A stretch of DNA of 64,000 nt from Veillonella nakazawae (GTDB lineage Bacteria; Bacillota; Negativicutes; Veillonellales; Veillonellaceae). The stretch's first letter is position 1; every line of letters begins with the position of its first letter. The DNA is taken from contig NZ_AP022321.1 in NCBI RefSeq assembly GCF_013393365.1, positions 1,502,501-1,566,500 of the forward strand, in the 5' to 3' direction. This document shows positions 18,421 to 27,269 of this stretch, piece by piece. A program made the position numbers and the translations under genes. The notes beneath the pieces were generated by a model, which was not told where the DNA came from, ran no database searches, and saw only the letters and a program-made list of their open reading frames with translations.

Positions 18421-20724
18421 CTAATTGTTTTGACGACCACCATTGTTACGGTTATTGTTACGGTTATTGTTACGGTTATTGTTTCGGTTATTATTACGAT
18501 CGTTGTTTCGGCGTTGTCCGTTGTTATTTCTGTTTCGGTTATTATCGCTATTCTTTGGCTTTTCTAGTTGTAATGCTTTTACAGATAAACCGATACGATT
18601 ACGTTTTACATCAACAGAAATAATTTGAGCTTCAATGATATCGCCTACAGCCAGCACATCAGATGGATGTTGACGGCTATTACATAATTCACTGCGATGT
18701 AAAAGACCATTAGTTTTAAGACCAAAGTCTACAAAGGCACCAAAATCAACTACGTTGTGAACAGTACCTTTTACAACAGTACCAACTTGAATATCTTCAA
18801 GGCTTACTACATGTTTTCTAGTAAGTGGTGCTGGCAAATCTTCACGAGGGTCACGACCTGGTTTTGCCAAAGCCCCTAAGATATCTCGTACTGTTGGTAC
18901 ACCTGCATCGAGTTTTGCGGCCATTTTTCCGGCATCAACAAGTGGTAATTTCACTTGTAATGCTTCCAATTGCGCTTTGTCTTGCAAATCTTTCAAGGTA
19001 AAACCTAATTCACCAATAATGCGTTCTGCCAATTCATAAGACTCAGGATGGACAGATGTATTATCTAATGGATTTTTACCGTGTTGCAAGCGAAGGAAGC
19101 CCGCACATTGTGTAAACGCCGCAGGGCCTAAGCGAGGTACTTTCAACAATTCTTTACGGCTTTTAAATACACCATTCTCTTGACGATATGCAACGATATT
19201 TTTAGCCACTGTACTAGAAATACCTGCAATATGTTGCAAAATAGCAGGAGATGCAGTATTGAGCTCTACCCCAACGTGGTTTACTACAGTTTCAACGACT
19301 TGATCTAAGGTATGAGTCAATTGTTTTTGGTTTACGTCATGTTGGTATTGACCTACGCCGATAGATTTAGGATCAATTTTAACGGATTCAGCCAATGGAT
19401 CTTGCACGCGGCGTGCAATGGATACGGCACCGCGAATTGTTACGTCTAAATCTGGTAATTCATCGATAGCCAATTTAGATGCGGAGTACACAGATGCACC
19501 TGCTTCATTAGTAATGATGTAGTGGCAGTCTAATTTCTCCTCTTCAATCATAGTAGATGCAAACTGCTCTGTTTCGTAGGATGCAGTACCATTACCGATA
19601 GATAAGAGGGTAACTTTGAACTTACGAATTTTATCAGCCAATACCTTTTGTGCTTCCTTGCGAAGCTTTTCACTATTTGTTAAATAGTAGGCACCGTAAT
19701 CGAGCACATTACCTTGTTGATCGATGATGGCCATCTTACAACCTGTGCGGTAACCAGGGTCAAGTCCCATAATAACATGGCCTGCCAAAGGTGGTTGTAA
19801 CAATAGGTTTTTAAGGTTTACACCAAACACCTTGATAGCTTGCTCGTCCGCATTTTCCGTCAACTCATTGCGGATATCGCGCTCTAGAGCAGGGAAAATT
19901 AAACGTTTGTACGCATCTGCTACGGCCGCGGCTTTATAATCTACGAAGATAGACTTTGGATTTTTCTCTAACTTTTGCACCATATAAGCAACATATGTAT
20001 CGCCCGGTACGGTAAGGGCTAATTTTAAGGCCCCTAATTTTTCACCGCGATTAACGGCCAAGATACGGTGAGACGGCATTTGACGAACAGGCTCCGCATA
20101 TTCTGCATATTGCAAGAATTGTTGTTGTACCTCTTCGTCACCGGTTAACTCAGCTTGAATAAAGCCTTCGTTCCACATCTTTTTACGCAAGTACGCACGG
20201 AAGTCAGCACTATCACTAACGATTTCCGCTACGATATCAGATGCACCTTGAATAGCGTCTTCTGGGGTTGGCACCTCTTCCGTTACAAAGTCTTTAGCAA
20301 TCTCTAATGGATCACCAGAGGTAACCGTATCATTAAGGATCATTTCCGCCAACGGCTCTAAGCCTCGTTCACGGGCAATCATGGCGCGTGTACGTTTCTT
20401 AGGACGATACGGTAAATACAAATCCTCTAATTCTTGAAGCTTTGTGGCAGCCTCTAAGGCTTTCATCAACTCGTCGGTCATCTTTTCTTGCTCTGTAATA
20501 GATGCAATGATTTCTTGGCGACGTGTTTCCAAGTTGCGCAGATATTTAATGCGTTCTTCAATGGTGCGCAATTGCTCATCTTGCAATTCGCCCGTTACCT
20601 CTTTACGGTAACGCGCAATAAATGGCACCGTATTGCCTTCGTCTAATAATTCTACGGCAGCTTGCACCTGCTTTGGCTTAACATTTAATTCACTGCCTAT
20701 AATGGCAAACATTCTTTCACTCAT
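18421..20724 (-). CDS. tex: Tex family RNA-binding protein with S1 domain and Asn/Arg tail
   Basis: 767 aa. Tex is a nucleic-acid-binding accessory factor of transcription. N-terminal helical region (1-320), YqgF/RNase H-like domain beginning VIMGLDPGYRTG (about 330-460), helix-hairpin-helix motifs (about 490-560, with GISSTVAKNIV and LLKVPRLGPAAF) and an S1 RNA-binding domain (about 645-715, GTVVKGTVHNVVDFGAFVDFG). After residue 725 a tail made almost only of Asn, Arg and Gly is added, encoded by a 12-bp tandem repeat. ATGA overlap with folA. Confidence 0.95.
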   Translation of the reverse strand: MSERMFAIIGSELNVKPKQVQAAVELLDEGNTVPFIARYRKEVTGELQDEQLRTIEERIKYLRNLETRRQEIIASITEQEKMTDELMKALEAATKLQELEDLYLPYRPKKRTRAMIARERGLEPLAEMILNDTVTSGDPLEIAKDFVTEEVPTPEDAIQGASDIVAEIVSDSADFRAYLRKKMWNEGFIQAELTGDEEVQQQFLQYAEYAEPVRQMPSHRILAVNRGEKLGALKLALTVPGDTYVAYMVQKLEKNPKSIFVDYKAAAVADAYKRLIFPALERDIRNELTENADEQAIKVFGVNLKNLLLQPPLAGHVIMGLDPGYRTGCKMAIIDQQGNVLDYGAYYLTNSEKLRKEAQKVLADKIRKFKVTLLSIGNGTASYETEQFASTMIEEEKLDCHYIITNEAGASVYSASKLAIDELPDLDVTIRGAVSIARRVQDPLAESVKIDPKSIGVGQYQHDVNQKQLTHTLDQVVETVVNHVGVELNTASPAILQHIAGISSTVAKNIVAYRQENGVFKSRKELLKVPRLGPAAFTQCAGFLRLQHGKNPLDNTSVHPESYELAERIIGELGFTLKDLQDKAQLEALQVKLPLVDAGKMAAKLDAGVPTVRDILGALAKPGRDPREDLPAPLTRKHVVSLEDIQVGTVVKGTVHNVVDFGAFVDFGLKTNGLLHRSELCNSRQHPSDVLAVGDIIEAQIISVDVKRNRIGLSVKALQLEKPKNSDNNRNRNNNGQRRNNDRNNNRNNNRNNNRNNNRNNGGRQNN
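18436..18495. repeat. 12-bp tandem repeat encoding the Tex tail
   Basis: Unit close to TTACGGTTATTG, repeated about four times perfectly and then decaying (TTTCGGTTATTA and similar up to about 18545). On the coding strand it gives the tetrapeptide Asn-Asn-Arg-Asn. Because the unit is 12 bp, slippage changes tail length without shifting frame. Confidence 0.85.
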
Positions 20725-21215
20725 TTAGATGCCTTTCTGCGATAGGTTACAAAACGATGAGGATATGTATTCTTCTCATCCACCACGCCGTCTACAACGG
20801 ATTCAAGGGTGAAAGCCTCCTCTGAGAACTCTGGGAAAAATGCATCCCCTTCAAATTCGTGGTCTACTTCTGTAATGTACATCGTATCTACGTAAGGCAA
20901 GAAAGCCTCGTATACTTGAGCACCGCCGATAACATAGGCCGCATCAAGAACACGCGCTGCTTCTGCAGCCGCCTCAGGACTATGGAAAATCTTAACTCCT
21001 TCTGGCGCATCAAAGCCCTTATCACGGGTAATCACCCAGTGCTCACGATTTGGCAACAAGAACGGCAAACTTTCAAAGGTCTTACGGCCCATAATGATGA
21101 CATGACCTGTAGTTTTCTCTTTAAAGAATTTCAAATCATTCGGCAAGTGCCAAATCAAGGTATTATCTTTACCGATCACACGATTATGTGCTACGGCTAC
21201 GATTAATGCTAACAT
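20721..21215 (-). CDS. folA: Dihydrofolate reductase
   Basis: 164 aa, usual length. It reduces dihydrofolate to tetrahydrofolate with NADPH. Substrate-site residues lie in WHLPNDLKFFKEKT, followed by VIIMGRKTFESLP, the NADPH-binding YVIGGAQVYEAFLP and the ITEVDHEFEGDAFFP segment. It sits between thyA and tex, regenerating the folate that ThyA oxidises. Its TGA overlaps the tex ATG (ATGA). Confidence 0.96.
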   Translation of the reverse strand: MLALIVAVAHNRVIGKDNTLIWHLPNDLKFFKEKTTGHVIIMGRKTFESLPFLLPNREHWVITRDKGFDAPEGVKIFHSPEAAAEAARVLDAAYVIGGAQVYEAFLPYVDTMYITEVDHEFEGDAFFPEFSEEAFTLESVVDGVVDEKNTYPHRFVTYRRKASK

Positions 21216-21292
21216 ATCGGCCTCTTTCGATTAATACTATATAGCAACAGTCATACATATAATTCCATTTAGCTATGGACATGAACTCAGTT

Positions 21293-22084
21293 CTATACGG
21301 CAACAGTCATGGACAGTTTACCTAGATGTTCATACCCGTCTAATGTAATGTCCTCTGGTGTGAAATCATAAAAGTCTTTTATTTCAGGATTCACAATAAT
21401 TTTTGGAGCTGGCAACGCTTGATCGCGACGTGCTAACTGCTCGCGCAATGCTTCTACATGGTTTTCATAGACATGAGCATTGTTGATAACATGAGTAAAT
21501 TTACCAGGTTTGAGACCTGTTACTTGAGCGATCATACATTGTAACGCTGCATATTGAGCGGTATTGAATGGAACGCCAAGGCCCATATCGCCACTGCGTT
21601 GAATGAGCATGCAGTTCAAGTGTCCATCAGCTACATCCCATAATGTTTCATACGCACATGGTTGCAATGCCATATCATCTAAATCTTCAATATTCCACAA
21701 TGTAACAATCATACGACGGCTATCAGGATCTTCCTTGATAGTCTTGATGAGATTATCAAGTTGTTTGTACTTTGCAATTTGGTAACCATAGGCCTTACCA
21801 ATGGTACCATCTTCACGCATCCACTCATCCCATACGCGCACGTTCATTTCTTGTAATTTACGTACATCGTTAGACTGCATTTGCCAAATCCATAACAATT
21901 CTTTTACCGCCGTTTTGAAAGCTACAAATTTTGTAGTTAAAATTGGGAATTCCTCTTGCAAGTCAAATTGCATAATTTGATGTGGCAATTTATAAGTTGC
22001 AACACCGGTACGGTTTTGACCATACGTGCCATGTTCTAAAATATTTTCAATAATACCGAGGTATTGTGTATCTGCTAGACTCAT
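21293..22084 (-). CDS. thyA: Thymidylate synthase
   Basis: 263 aa from the ATG at 22084, preceded by AGGGGG; a 24-residue extension to 22156 has no ribosome-binding site and goes beyond the family length. ThyA methylates dUMP using methylenetetrahydrofolate. Catalytic Cys in [10 protein letters not shown]; substrate-binding [13 protein letters not shown] and the dimer-contact RRMIVTLWN are clear. The residue after the Cys is Ala, not the His of E. coli ThyA, as in some other Firmicute versions I recall. Neighbour folA completes the cycle. Confidence 0.95.
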   Translation of the reverse strand: MSLADTQYLGIIENILEHGTYGQNRTGVATYKLPHQIMQFDLQEEFPILTTKFVAFKTAVKELLWIWQMQSNDVRKLQEMNVRVWDEWMREDGTIGKAYGYQIAKYKQLDNLIKTIKEDPDSRRMIVTLWNIEDLDDMALQPCAYETLWDVADGHLNCMLIQRSGDMGLGVPFNTAQYAALQCMIAQVTGLKPGKFTHVINNAHVYENHVEALREQLARRDQALPAPKIIVNPEIKDFYDFTPEDITLDGYEHLGKLSMTVAV

Positions 22085-22198
22085 ATGTCCCCCTAAATCT
22101 ATGTATAATACGTCGAATAATACTAACCTATATCTTACAATATATAGTACTATCATACTAAAAAATACATAGTACTACCATATATACAGTAAAATTTA

Positions 22199-24064
22199 TT
22201 ATCCCTTATATTCTGCAATGGCCTGTAAAAAACTGAGGCCATATTTTTTCAATTTTGCTTCCCCTACACCCTTAACATTGCCAAACTCACCTAATGTAGT
22301 GGGTCGTAAATTGGCTAGGTCAATAAGCACTGTATCGGGGAAGATAAGATATGGTCGAAGCCCTGCCTCTTCGGCTAAGCGCTTGCGATGTTGTCGTAAA
22401 TGTTCAAATAAACCACCCGCCCCAGAACTAGATTTTCCTCGTGATGTAGTAGACGTAGACCGACTAGTTCTAGATGGTACAGACACATGTTGCCTGATTT
22501 CCTCCACCTCTTTATGCCCACCGAGGACCTCCTCAGCGCCAGCCGTCAAAGATAGCACAGGATACTTACCTGAAGAACTACGCAAATAACCAGAAGCTAC
22601 AAATTGTTGAATGAGCCCTTTAATAGATTTCTCGTCTACATTACTTAGTAAACCAAATACAGGGAGTGCATCGTGGCCTGCTCGCATAATGCGATCAGTT
22701 CGCTCACCGCGCACGATAGAGGTAATCATAGAAGCACCATAGCGCTCATCAGTGCCCATAATAGCACGGAAGATAGCCTTTGCCTCTTTTGTTACATTTA
22801 CCTTATCACCGGAGCCTTTACAGGAACTACAATTATCGCAAGTAGTCCAAACGGTGCTTTCACCAAAATAGTTAAGCATATATTTACGTAAACAATTACT
22901 GCAGAAACAGTAATCAATCATAGACTGTAACTTGCGGAGCTCCACCTCTTGTCGCTCAGGTGTCTCGATGGACTGTTCAATCAAATATTTATGAACCTGT
23001 ACATCCTGCCCACTGTAGAGCAAGATACATTCTGCAGGAGCTCCATCGCGACCTGCACGGCCCGCCTCTTGATAGTAGGACTCCATGTTGCGCGGCATTT
23101 GGTAATGCAACACATAGCGCACATTACTCTTGTCGATACCCATACCAAAGGCATTGGTAGCCACCATGACCTGTAGTTTATCATCTGCATAAGCATTTTG
23201 CATCTCACGGCGCACCTCATCGCTGAGACCTCCATGATAATGGCCCACCTTAATGCCTGCACGGGTTAGATTTTCGTACACTCGATCTACATCCTTACGC
23301 GTCGCACAGTAAATAATACCATTTTCATTGGCATGTTGGCGTACATAGTGAACCACATAATCCATGCGCTTAGGTGTACGGATGACAGAGAAGGATAAAT
23401 TAGGCCGATCAAAGCCCGTTACGTACACATTCGCATTATCTAAACCTAATAGTTTCTTGATATCATTTTCTACATATTTCGTCGCCGTCGCTGTGAAAGC
23501 ACCTACAATAGGCCTTTTAGGCAGTGAATTCAGCCACTCACCGATGAGGCGATAGGACGGTCTAAAGTCATGGCCCCACTCGGAGATACAATGAGCCTCG
23601 TCCACAATGACTTGAGCAATAGGCAACGCTCTTAGCACATTACAGAAGAAATTAGAACCTAGTCGCTCCGGTGCAATATATAAGAGTTTAATCTTACCGC
23701 TACGCACTTCGTACATCGTTTTATTAAACTCCGCTTGCGTAAGCGTACTATTGATGAGCGCTGCTGGTATATTCTGCACTAACAAGCCATCTACTTGGTC
23801 TTTCATAAGAGAAATCAGTGGTGAAAATACGATAGTAAGCCCCGATTTGCAGAGTGCAGGTATCTGAAAACAGATAGACTTACCTGCCCCCGTCGGCATG
23901 ATACCGATTACATCTTCATTGCGTAATAAGGAGGCAATGGGAGCCTCTTGAGCCGGTCTAAAGGAGGTATACCCAAAGTAAGTTTCTAACATGCGTAGTG
24001 CTTGTTGTTTTGTCACAACTGGTTGTTTTAGATTTTCTTGTTTTCTTGTCCCCTGTTGATCCAT
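22199..24064 (-). CDS. recQ: ATP-dependent DNA helicase RecQ
   Basis: 621 aa 3'-5' helicase of recombination and fork repair. MPTGAGKSICFQIPAL (Walker A), VDEAHCISEWGHDFRPSY (motif II and aromatic loop), ATNAFGMGIDKSNVR and QEAGRAGRDG mark the helicase core (about 20-350). Four cysteines in CFCSNCLRKY and CDNCSSC form the RecQ zinc site, then a winged helix, a Ser/Thr-rich linker (about 525-550) and a C-terminal HRDC domain. AAAGGAGG precedes the ATG by six bases. Confidence 0.96.
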   Translation of the reverse strand: MDQQGTRKQENLKQPVVTKQQALRMLETYFGYTSFRPAQEAPIASLLRNEDVIGIMPTGAGKSICFQIPALCKSGLTIVFSPLISLMKDQVDGLLVQNIPAALINSTLTQAEFNKTMYEVRSGKIKLLYIAPERLGSNFFCNVLRALPIAQVIVDEAHCISEWGHDFRPSYRLIGEWLNSLPKRPIVGAFTATATKYVENDIKKLLGLDNANVYVTGFDRPNLSFSVIRTPKRMDYVVHYVRQHANENGIIYCATRKDVDRVYENLTRAGIKVGHYHGGLSDEVRREMQNAYADDKLQVMVATNAFGMGIDKSNVRYVLHYQMPRNMESYYQEAGRAGRDGAPAECILLYSGQDVQVHKYLIEQSIETPERQEVELRKLQSMIDYCFCSNCLRKYMLNYFGESTVWTTCDNCSSCKGSGDKVNVTKEAKAIFRAIMGTDERYGASMITSIVRGERTDRIMRAGHDALPVFGLLSNVDEKSIKGLIQQFVASGYLRSSSGKYPVLSLTAGAEEVLGGHKEVEEIRQHVSVPSRTSRSTSTTSRGKSSSGAGGLFEHLRQHRKRLAEEAGLRPYLIFPDTVLIDLANLRPTTLGEFGNVKGVGEAKLKKYGLSFLQAIAEYKG

Positions 24065-24226
24065 GAGTACCTCCTTTCACGTGTCATTTTTCCATTCTAT
24101 TATTTTATCATATTTCGAGTATTTTCGGTTTATTAGTATATACGATTTATAGGTTAACCGTCTAATACCCAAGATGAAAGTATATGCTTAAAATTCGTAT
24201 AGAAATCAATAGAATCTCACAAAATT

Positions 24227-24254
24227 TTTACACTCTAAAGTGCTAATATATGAT
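24227..24254 (+). promoter_or_regulatory. Promoter of putP
   Basis: -35 TTTACA (24227-24232), 16-nt spacer, -10 TATGAT (24249-24254), about 75 bp before the start codon. Confidence 0.6.
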
Positions 24255-24286
24255 ACAATAAGAATTATTTATAATACTATAGAATG

Positions 24287-24310
24287 AAAATTTAACCTAA
24301 AATTTAACCT
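24287..24310 (+). repeat. Tandem 12-bp repeat in the putP leader
   Basis: Two perfect head-to-tail copies of AAAATTTAACCT, ending exactly where the AAGGAGG ribosome-binding site starts. It lies in the 5' leader and could be a slippage product or a regulator site. Confidence 0.7.
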
Positions 24311-24329
24311 AAGGAGGTCTTATATAGGC

Positions 24330-25817
24330 ATGACACAAGACAACTTAATGATTATCATCGCCTTTGCCTTATACCTAGGACTCATGATGTATATCGGGGT
24401 CTACTATTACAGGAAATCTAACAGCATTGGTGATTACATTCTCGGTGGCCGACAACTAGGACCATGGATTACAGCACTTAGTGCGGAAGCATCAGATATG
24501 AGTGGTTGGATGCTCATGGGGGTGCCTGGCCTAGCGTATACTACGGGGATTTCTGGTGTATGGATTGCCGTAGGTCTCACATTAGGTACATGGGCAAACT
24601 GGAAATTTGTTTCTAGACGCTTGCGTAACCATACTGAGGTAGCTAGTGACAGTTTAACTTTACCGGACTATTTAAAAAATCGTTTCCACGATCAATCTCA
24701 TTCGGTAGCCGTTATCTCCGCCCTATTTATCTTGATTTTCTTCTTGATTTATACATCATCAGGATTCGTAGCAGGTGGCAAACTGTTCAACACCATCTTT
24801 GGTCTTGATTACACTGTATCTCTATTTATTACAGCGGGTATCGTCGTATTCTACACATTCCTCGGCGGCTTCCTCGCCGTATCTTGGACAGATTGTATTC
24901 AAGGGGCATTGATGTTCTTCGCTATCTTAGCGGTACCAATTACAGCTGCCATGTTTATGGGTGGTCCTATTGAAACATTCCAACTTATTCAACACGAGTT
25001 TCCTCAAGGACTTAGCCTATTCGGTGATCCATCTGATTGGTTCACTTGGATTATTGGCTTGATTTCTTCTCTTGGTTGGGGGCTTGGCTACTTCGGTCAA
25101 CCTCATATCCTCGTAAGATTCATGGCTATCTCTGATGCTAAAGAGCTTAAGAAATCTACAAACATCGCCATGGTTTGGGTTATCTTATCCCTTATGGCAG
25201 CCATTGCAGTTGGCCTCATTGGTCACGTATATATGTTGCCAGATAAATTGGTAGGCACTGATGCAGAAACTGTATTCCTTATCATGACAGAGCGTCTCTT
25301 TACACCATTTGTAGCAGGTCTCATCTGGTCTGCAGTACTTGCAGCTATCATGAGTACTGCCTCTGCACAATTGTTAGTAACAGCTTCCGCTATTGCTAAT
25401 GACCTCTATGCAAATATTATTCATCCTAAAGCAGGCGATAAGGAGCTTGTACTAGTAAGCCGTATCGTAGTACTTATCGTAGCATTGATTGCCATCTATA
25501 TGGCAATGGATCCAGATAGCTACATCTTAACAATGGTTGCCTATGCATGGGCAGGCTTTGGTGCTGCCTTTGGTCCAGCCATCTTGTTCTCCTTGTTCTG
25601 GAAACGCATGACACGTCATGGCTGTATCGCTGGTATCGTAGTTGGTGGTTTAACAGTACTAATTTGGAAACAATTTGAATTCCTTGGTCTATACGAAATC
25701 GTGCCAGGCTTCCTCTTCTCTTCCATCGCTATCTATGTAGTGAGTATCATGGGTAAATTACCTCCTCGTCCAGTTCTTAAGGACTATCGCGAAGCAGAAA
25801 AAATGCATGTTCTATAA
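24330..25817 (+). CDS. putP: Sodium/proline symporter
   Basis: 495 aa integral membrane transporter of the solute:sodium symporter family, with about 13 spans. Typical segments are GDYILGGRQLGPWITALSAEASDMSGWM (sodium and substrate sites), the GGFLAVSWTD helix and GWGLGYFGQPHI. Proline specificity is inferred from overall resemblance to PutP. AAGGAGG is 12 bases from the ATG, a long spacing. No putA or proline catabolic gene adjoins, so the role is probably uptake for osmoprotection or biosynthesis. Confidence 0.9.
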   Translation: MTQDNLMIIIAFALYLGLMMYIGVYYYRKSNSIGDYILGGRQLGPWITALSAEASDMSGWMLMGVPGLAYTTGISGVWIAVGLTLGTWANWKFVSRRLRNHTEVASDSLTLPDYLKNRFHDQSHSVAVISALFILIFFLIYTSSGFVAGGKLFNTIFGLDYTVSLFITAGIVVFYTFLGGFLAVSWTDCIQGALMFFAILAVPITAAMFMGGPIETFQLIQHEFPQGLSLFGDPSDWFTWIIGLISSLGWGLGYFGQPHILVRFMAISDAKELKKSTNIAMVWVILSLMAAIAVGLIGHVYMLPDKLVGTDAETVFLIMTERLFTPFVAGLIWSAVLAAIMSTASAQLLVTASAIANDLYANIIHPKAGDKELVLVSRIVVLIVALIAIYMAMDPDSYILTMVAYAWAGFGAAFGPAILFSLFWKRMTRHGCIAGIVVGGLTVLIWKQFEFLGLYEIVPGFLFSSIAIYVVSIMGKLPPRPVLKDYREAEKMHVL

Positions 25818-25854
25818 ATCAGAAATCGGACGTTTAAAATAGCATACATAAAAA

Positions 25855-25889
25855 TAGAGCTAGTTGATTCAACGATCAACTAGCTCTTT
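25855..25889. terminator. Bidirectional terminator between putP and the WYL gene
   Basis: AGAGCTAGTTGAT / ATCAACTAGCTCT stem with AAAAAT before and TTTTATT after, between convergent genes ending at 25817 and 25892; serves both. Confidence 0.85.
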
Positions 25890-25891
25890 TA

Positions 25892-26920
25892 TTATGAGTA
25901 TTGTGCTAAGCCTTCCTTAATAGCTTCTTTCACTTCTGCTACCAAGGATGCTGGTGAAAGTACTTTTACACTTTGCATATATTGAAGTGCCCAATACTTA
26001 AAGGCATCATGATTTACACGTACACGGCATACAACATCATCAGATGTGACGTTGGTAAATTCCACATTGCCATCAAACCAATCTAAAATTTGGTTTACAA
26101 TAGACCGCTTTGCCTTAAAACTTACGGTAACGGATTCACCGCCGAACATGTAAATATGTTCTTTTACATATTGTGATACATTAAAGGTGCGTTGCTGATT
26201 ATAGCCCTTTATCTCCCGCAAAGGTTTTCTACGTTCGCTCAGCACCGTAATGTGTGCAATTCGATCGACACGCAATGTAGACATGTCATCATAATTTTCA
26301 TGGTTCCCAACTAGGTAATAGTGTCCCCGATTCATAACTAGTTGGAATGGATTGAATACATACTTTCGCTCCTTATTATCTGGACCAAGATTGATATGTA
26401 ATCGTTTATCCACGTCAGGTTGGCAATAAGCCAAGGAAATTTTTCTTCCCTTTTGTATCGCTTCTTCTATGAGATCAATATTAAGGAATAAGTCCTGACT
26501 TCTATGAAGGTAACCCGTAGCACTTTCAATATCAATACCATGGGGCTTGAAATGAGAGCTACCCAATTTAGCAACACGACTAATTAAATCCTTACGTTGA
26601 GATGCGGTAATATGACGAGATGCCAAAATACCGTCAATTAATAATCTCAATTCTGAATCTTCAAAGGTATGAATCATATAGAAATCAGTACGGCGAATAG
26701 TACCATCCGATCCTACGGCAGACTCTTCACATTGAATACCAAAATCACCAGATTCATATAAATCATTTAAATGACGGCCTAAGGTCTTCCGATCGACGGA
26801 TACCTCGTACCGCTCGGCTAATATACTGCGAATCTCCTCTTGAGATAAAGTATGATTAGCATCCGTTTCACTTTTCAGGATTTCTAGTATATATACTAGA
26901 ACGGCCTTCTTAGATGCCAT
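25892..26920 (-). CDS. WYL-domain transcriptional regulator
   Basis: 342 aa. N-terminal helix-turn-helix (about 5-60, LSQEEIRSILAERYEVSVDR), central WYL domain (about 150-240) with the variant signature HYYLVG in place of WYL, and a C-terminal WCX-like part (about 255-340). WYL proteins bind ligands, often nucleotides, and regulate transcription; some control DNA damage or defence genes. AAAGGAG supports the start. An extended -10 (GGTATACT, minus strand, 27028-27036) gives a leader of about 100 nt. Target genes unknown. Confidence 0.85.
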   Translation of the reverse strand: MASKKAVLVYILEILKSETDANHTLSQEEIRSILAERYEVSVDRKTLGRHLNDLYESGDFGIQCEESAVGSDGTIRRTDFYMIHTFEDSELRLLIDGILASRHITASQRKDLISRVAKLGSSHFKPHGIDIESATGYLHRSQDLFLNIDLIEEAIQKGRKISLAYCQPDVDKRLHINLGPDNKERKYVFNPFQLVMNRGHYYLVGNHENYDDMSTLRVDRIAHITVLSERRKPLREIKGYNQQRTFNVSQYVKEHIYMFGGESVTVSFKAKRSIVNQILDWFDGNVEFTNVTSDDVVCRVRVNHDAFKYWALQYMQSVKVLSPASLVAEVKEAIKEGLAQYS

Positions 26921-27269
26921 AAAAGACTCCTTTTACAAATAATACAATAAAAACAACATTGTAACTAATACAATTTATAATATCATCCACAACACATCGG
27001 ATGATGTTCACAAAAATACCCATACATAGTATACCACACTTTTCATATATGGTTCATTTATTTCTCATTAATTTTATCGATTTACTATACTTTTTTGGCA
27101 ATATTAAATAACTAAATGTAATAATTATTAAAAAAGATTAAATTAAATTATATAAAACAAAAACCCATTACTACTTAATACACATAAATGTTATAAGTAT
27201 AATGGGTTTTATATTTATTCTGAAGATTATATGAATCACCAAAATATTATCTTAGAAATTTAAAACGAA
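26921..27269. other. Gap: WYL gene leader and methyltransferase terminator
   Basis: The right part holds the terminator of the gene ending at 27270. The left part is the WYL leader, with an inverted repeat ATCATCC / GGATGAT (26982-27005, ten-base centre) between the likely -10 and the start codon, a possible operator or attenuator. The rest is plain AT-rich DNA with nothing else recognisable. Confidence 0.4.
27162..27210 (-). terminator. Terminator after the methyltransferase gene
   Basis: AAACCCATTA / TAATGGGTTT ends with an inner TACTTA / TAAGTA pair and TTTTGTTTTATAT after it on the minus strand; about 60 bases past the stop codon. Confidence 0.75.

Noticed and set aside
18436-18545. Possible CRISPR array
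   Set aside because: The 12-bp unit has no spacers, is in frame with tex and encodes its tail; no cas genes are present.
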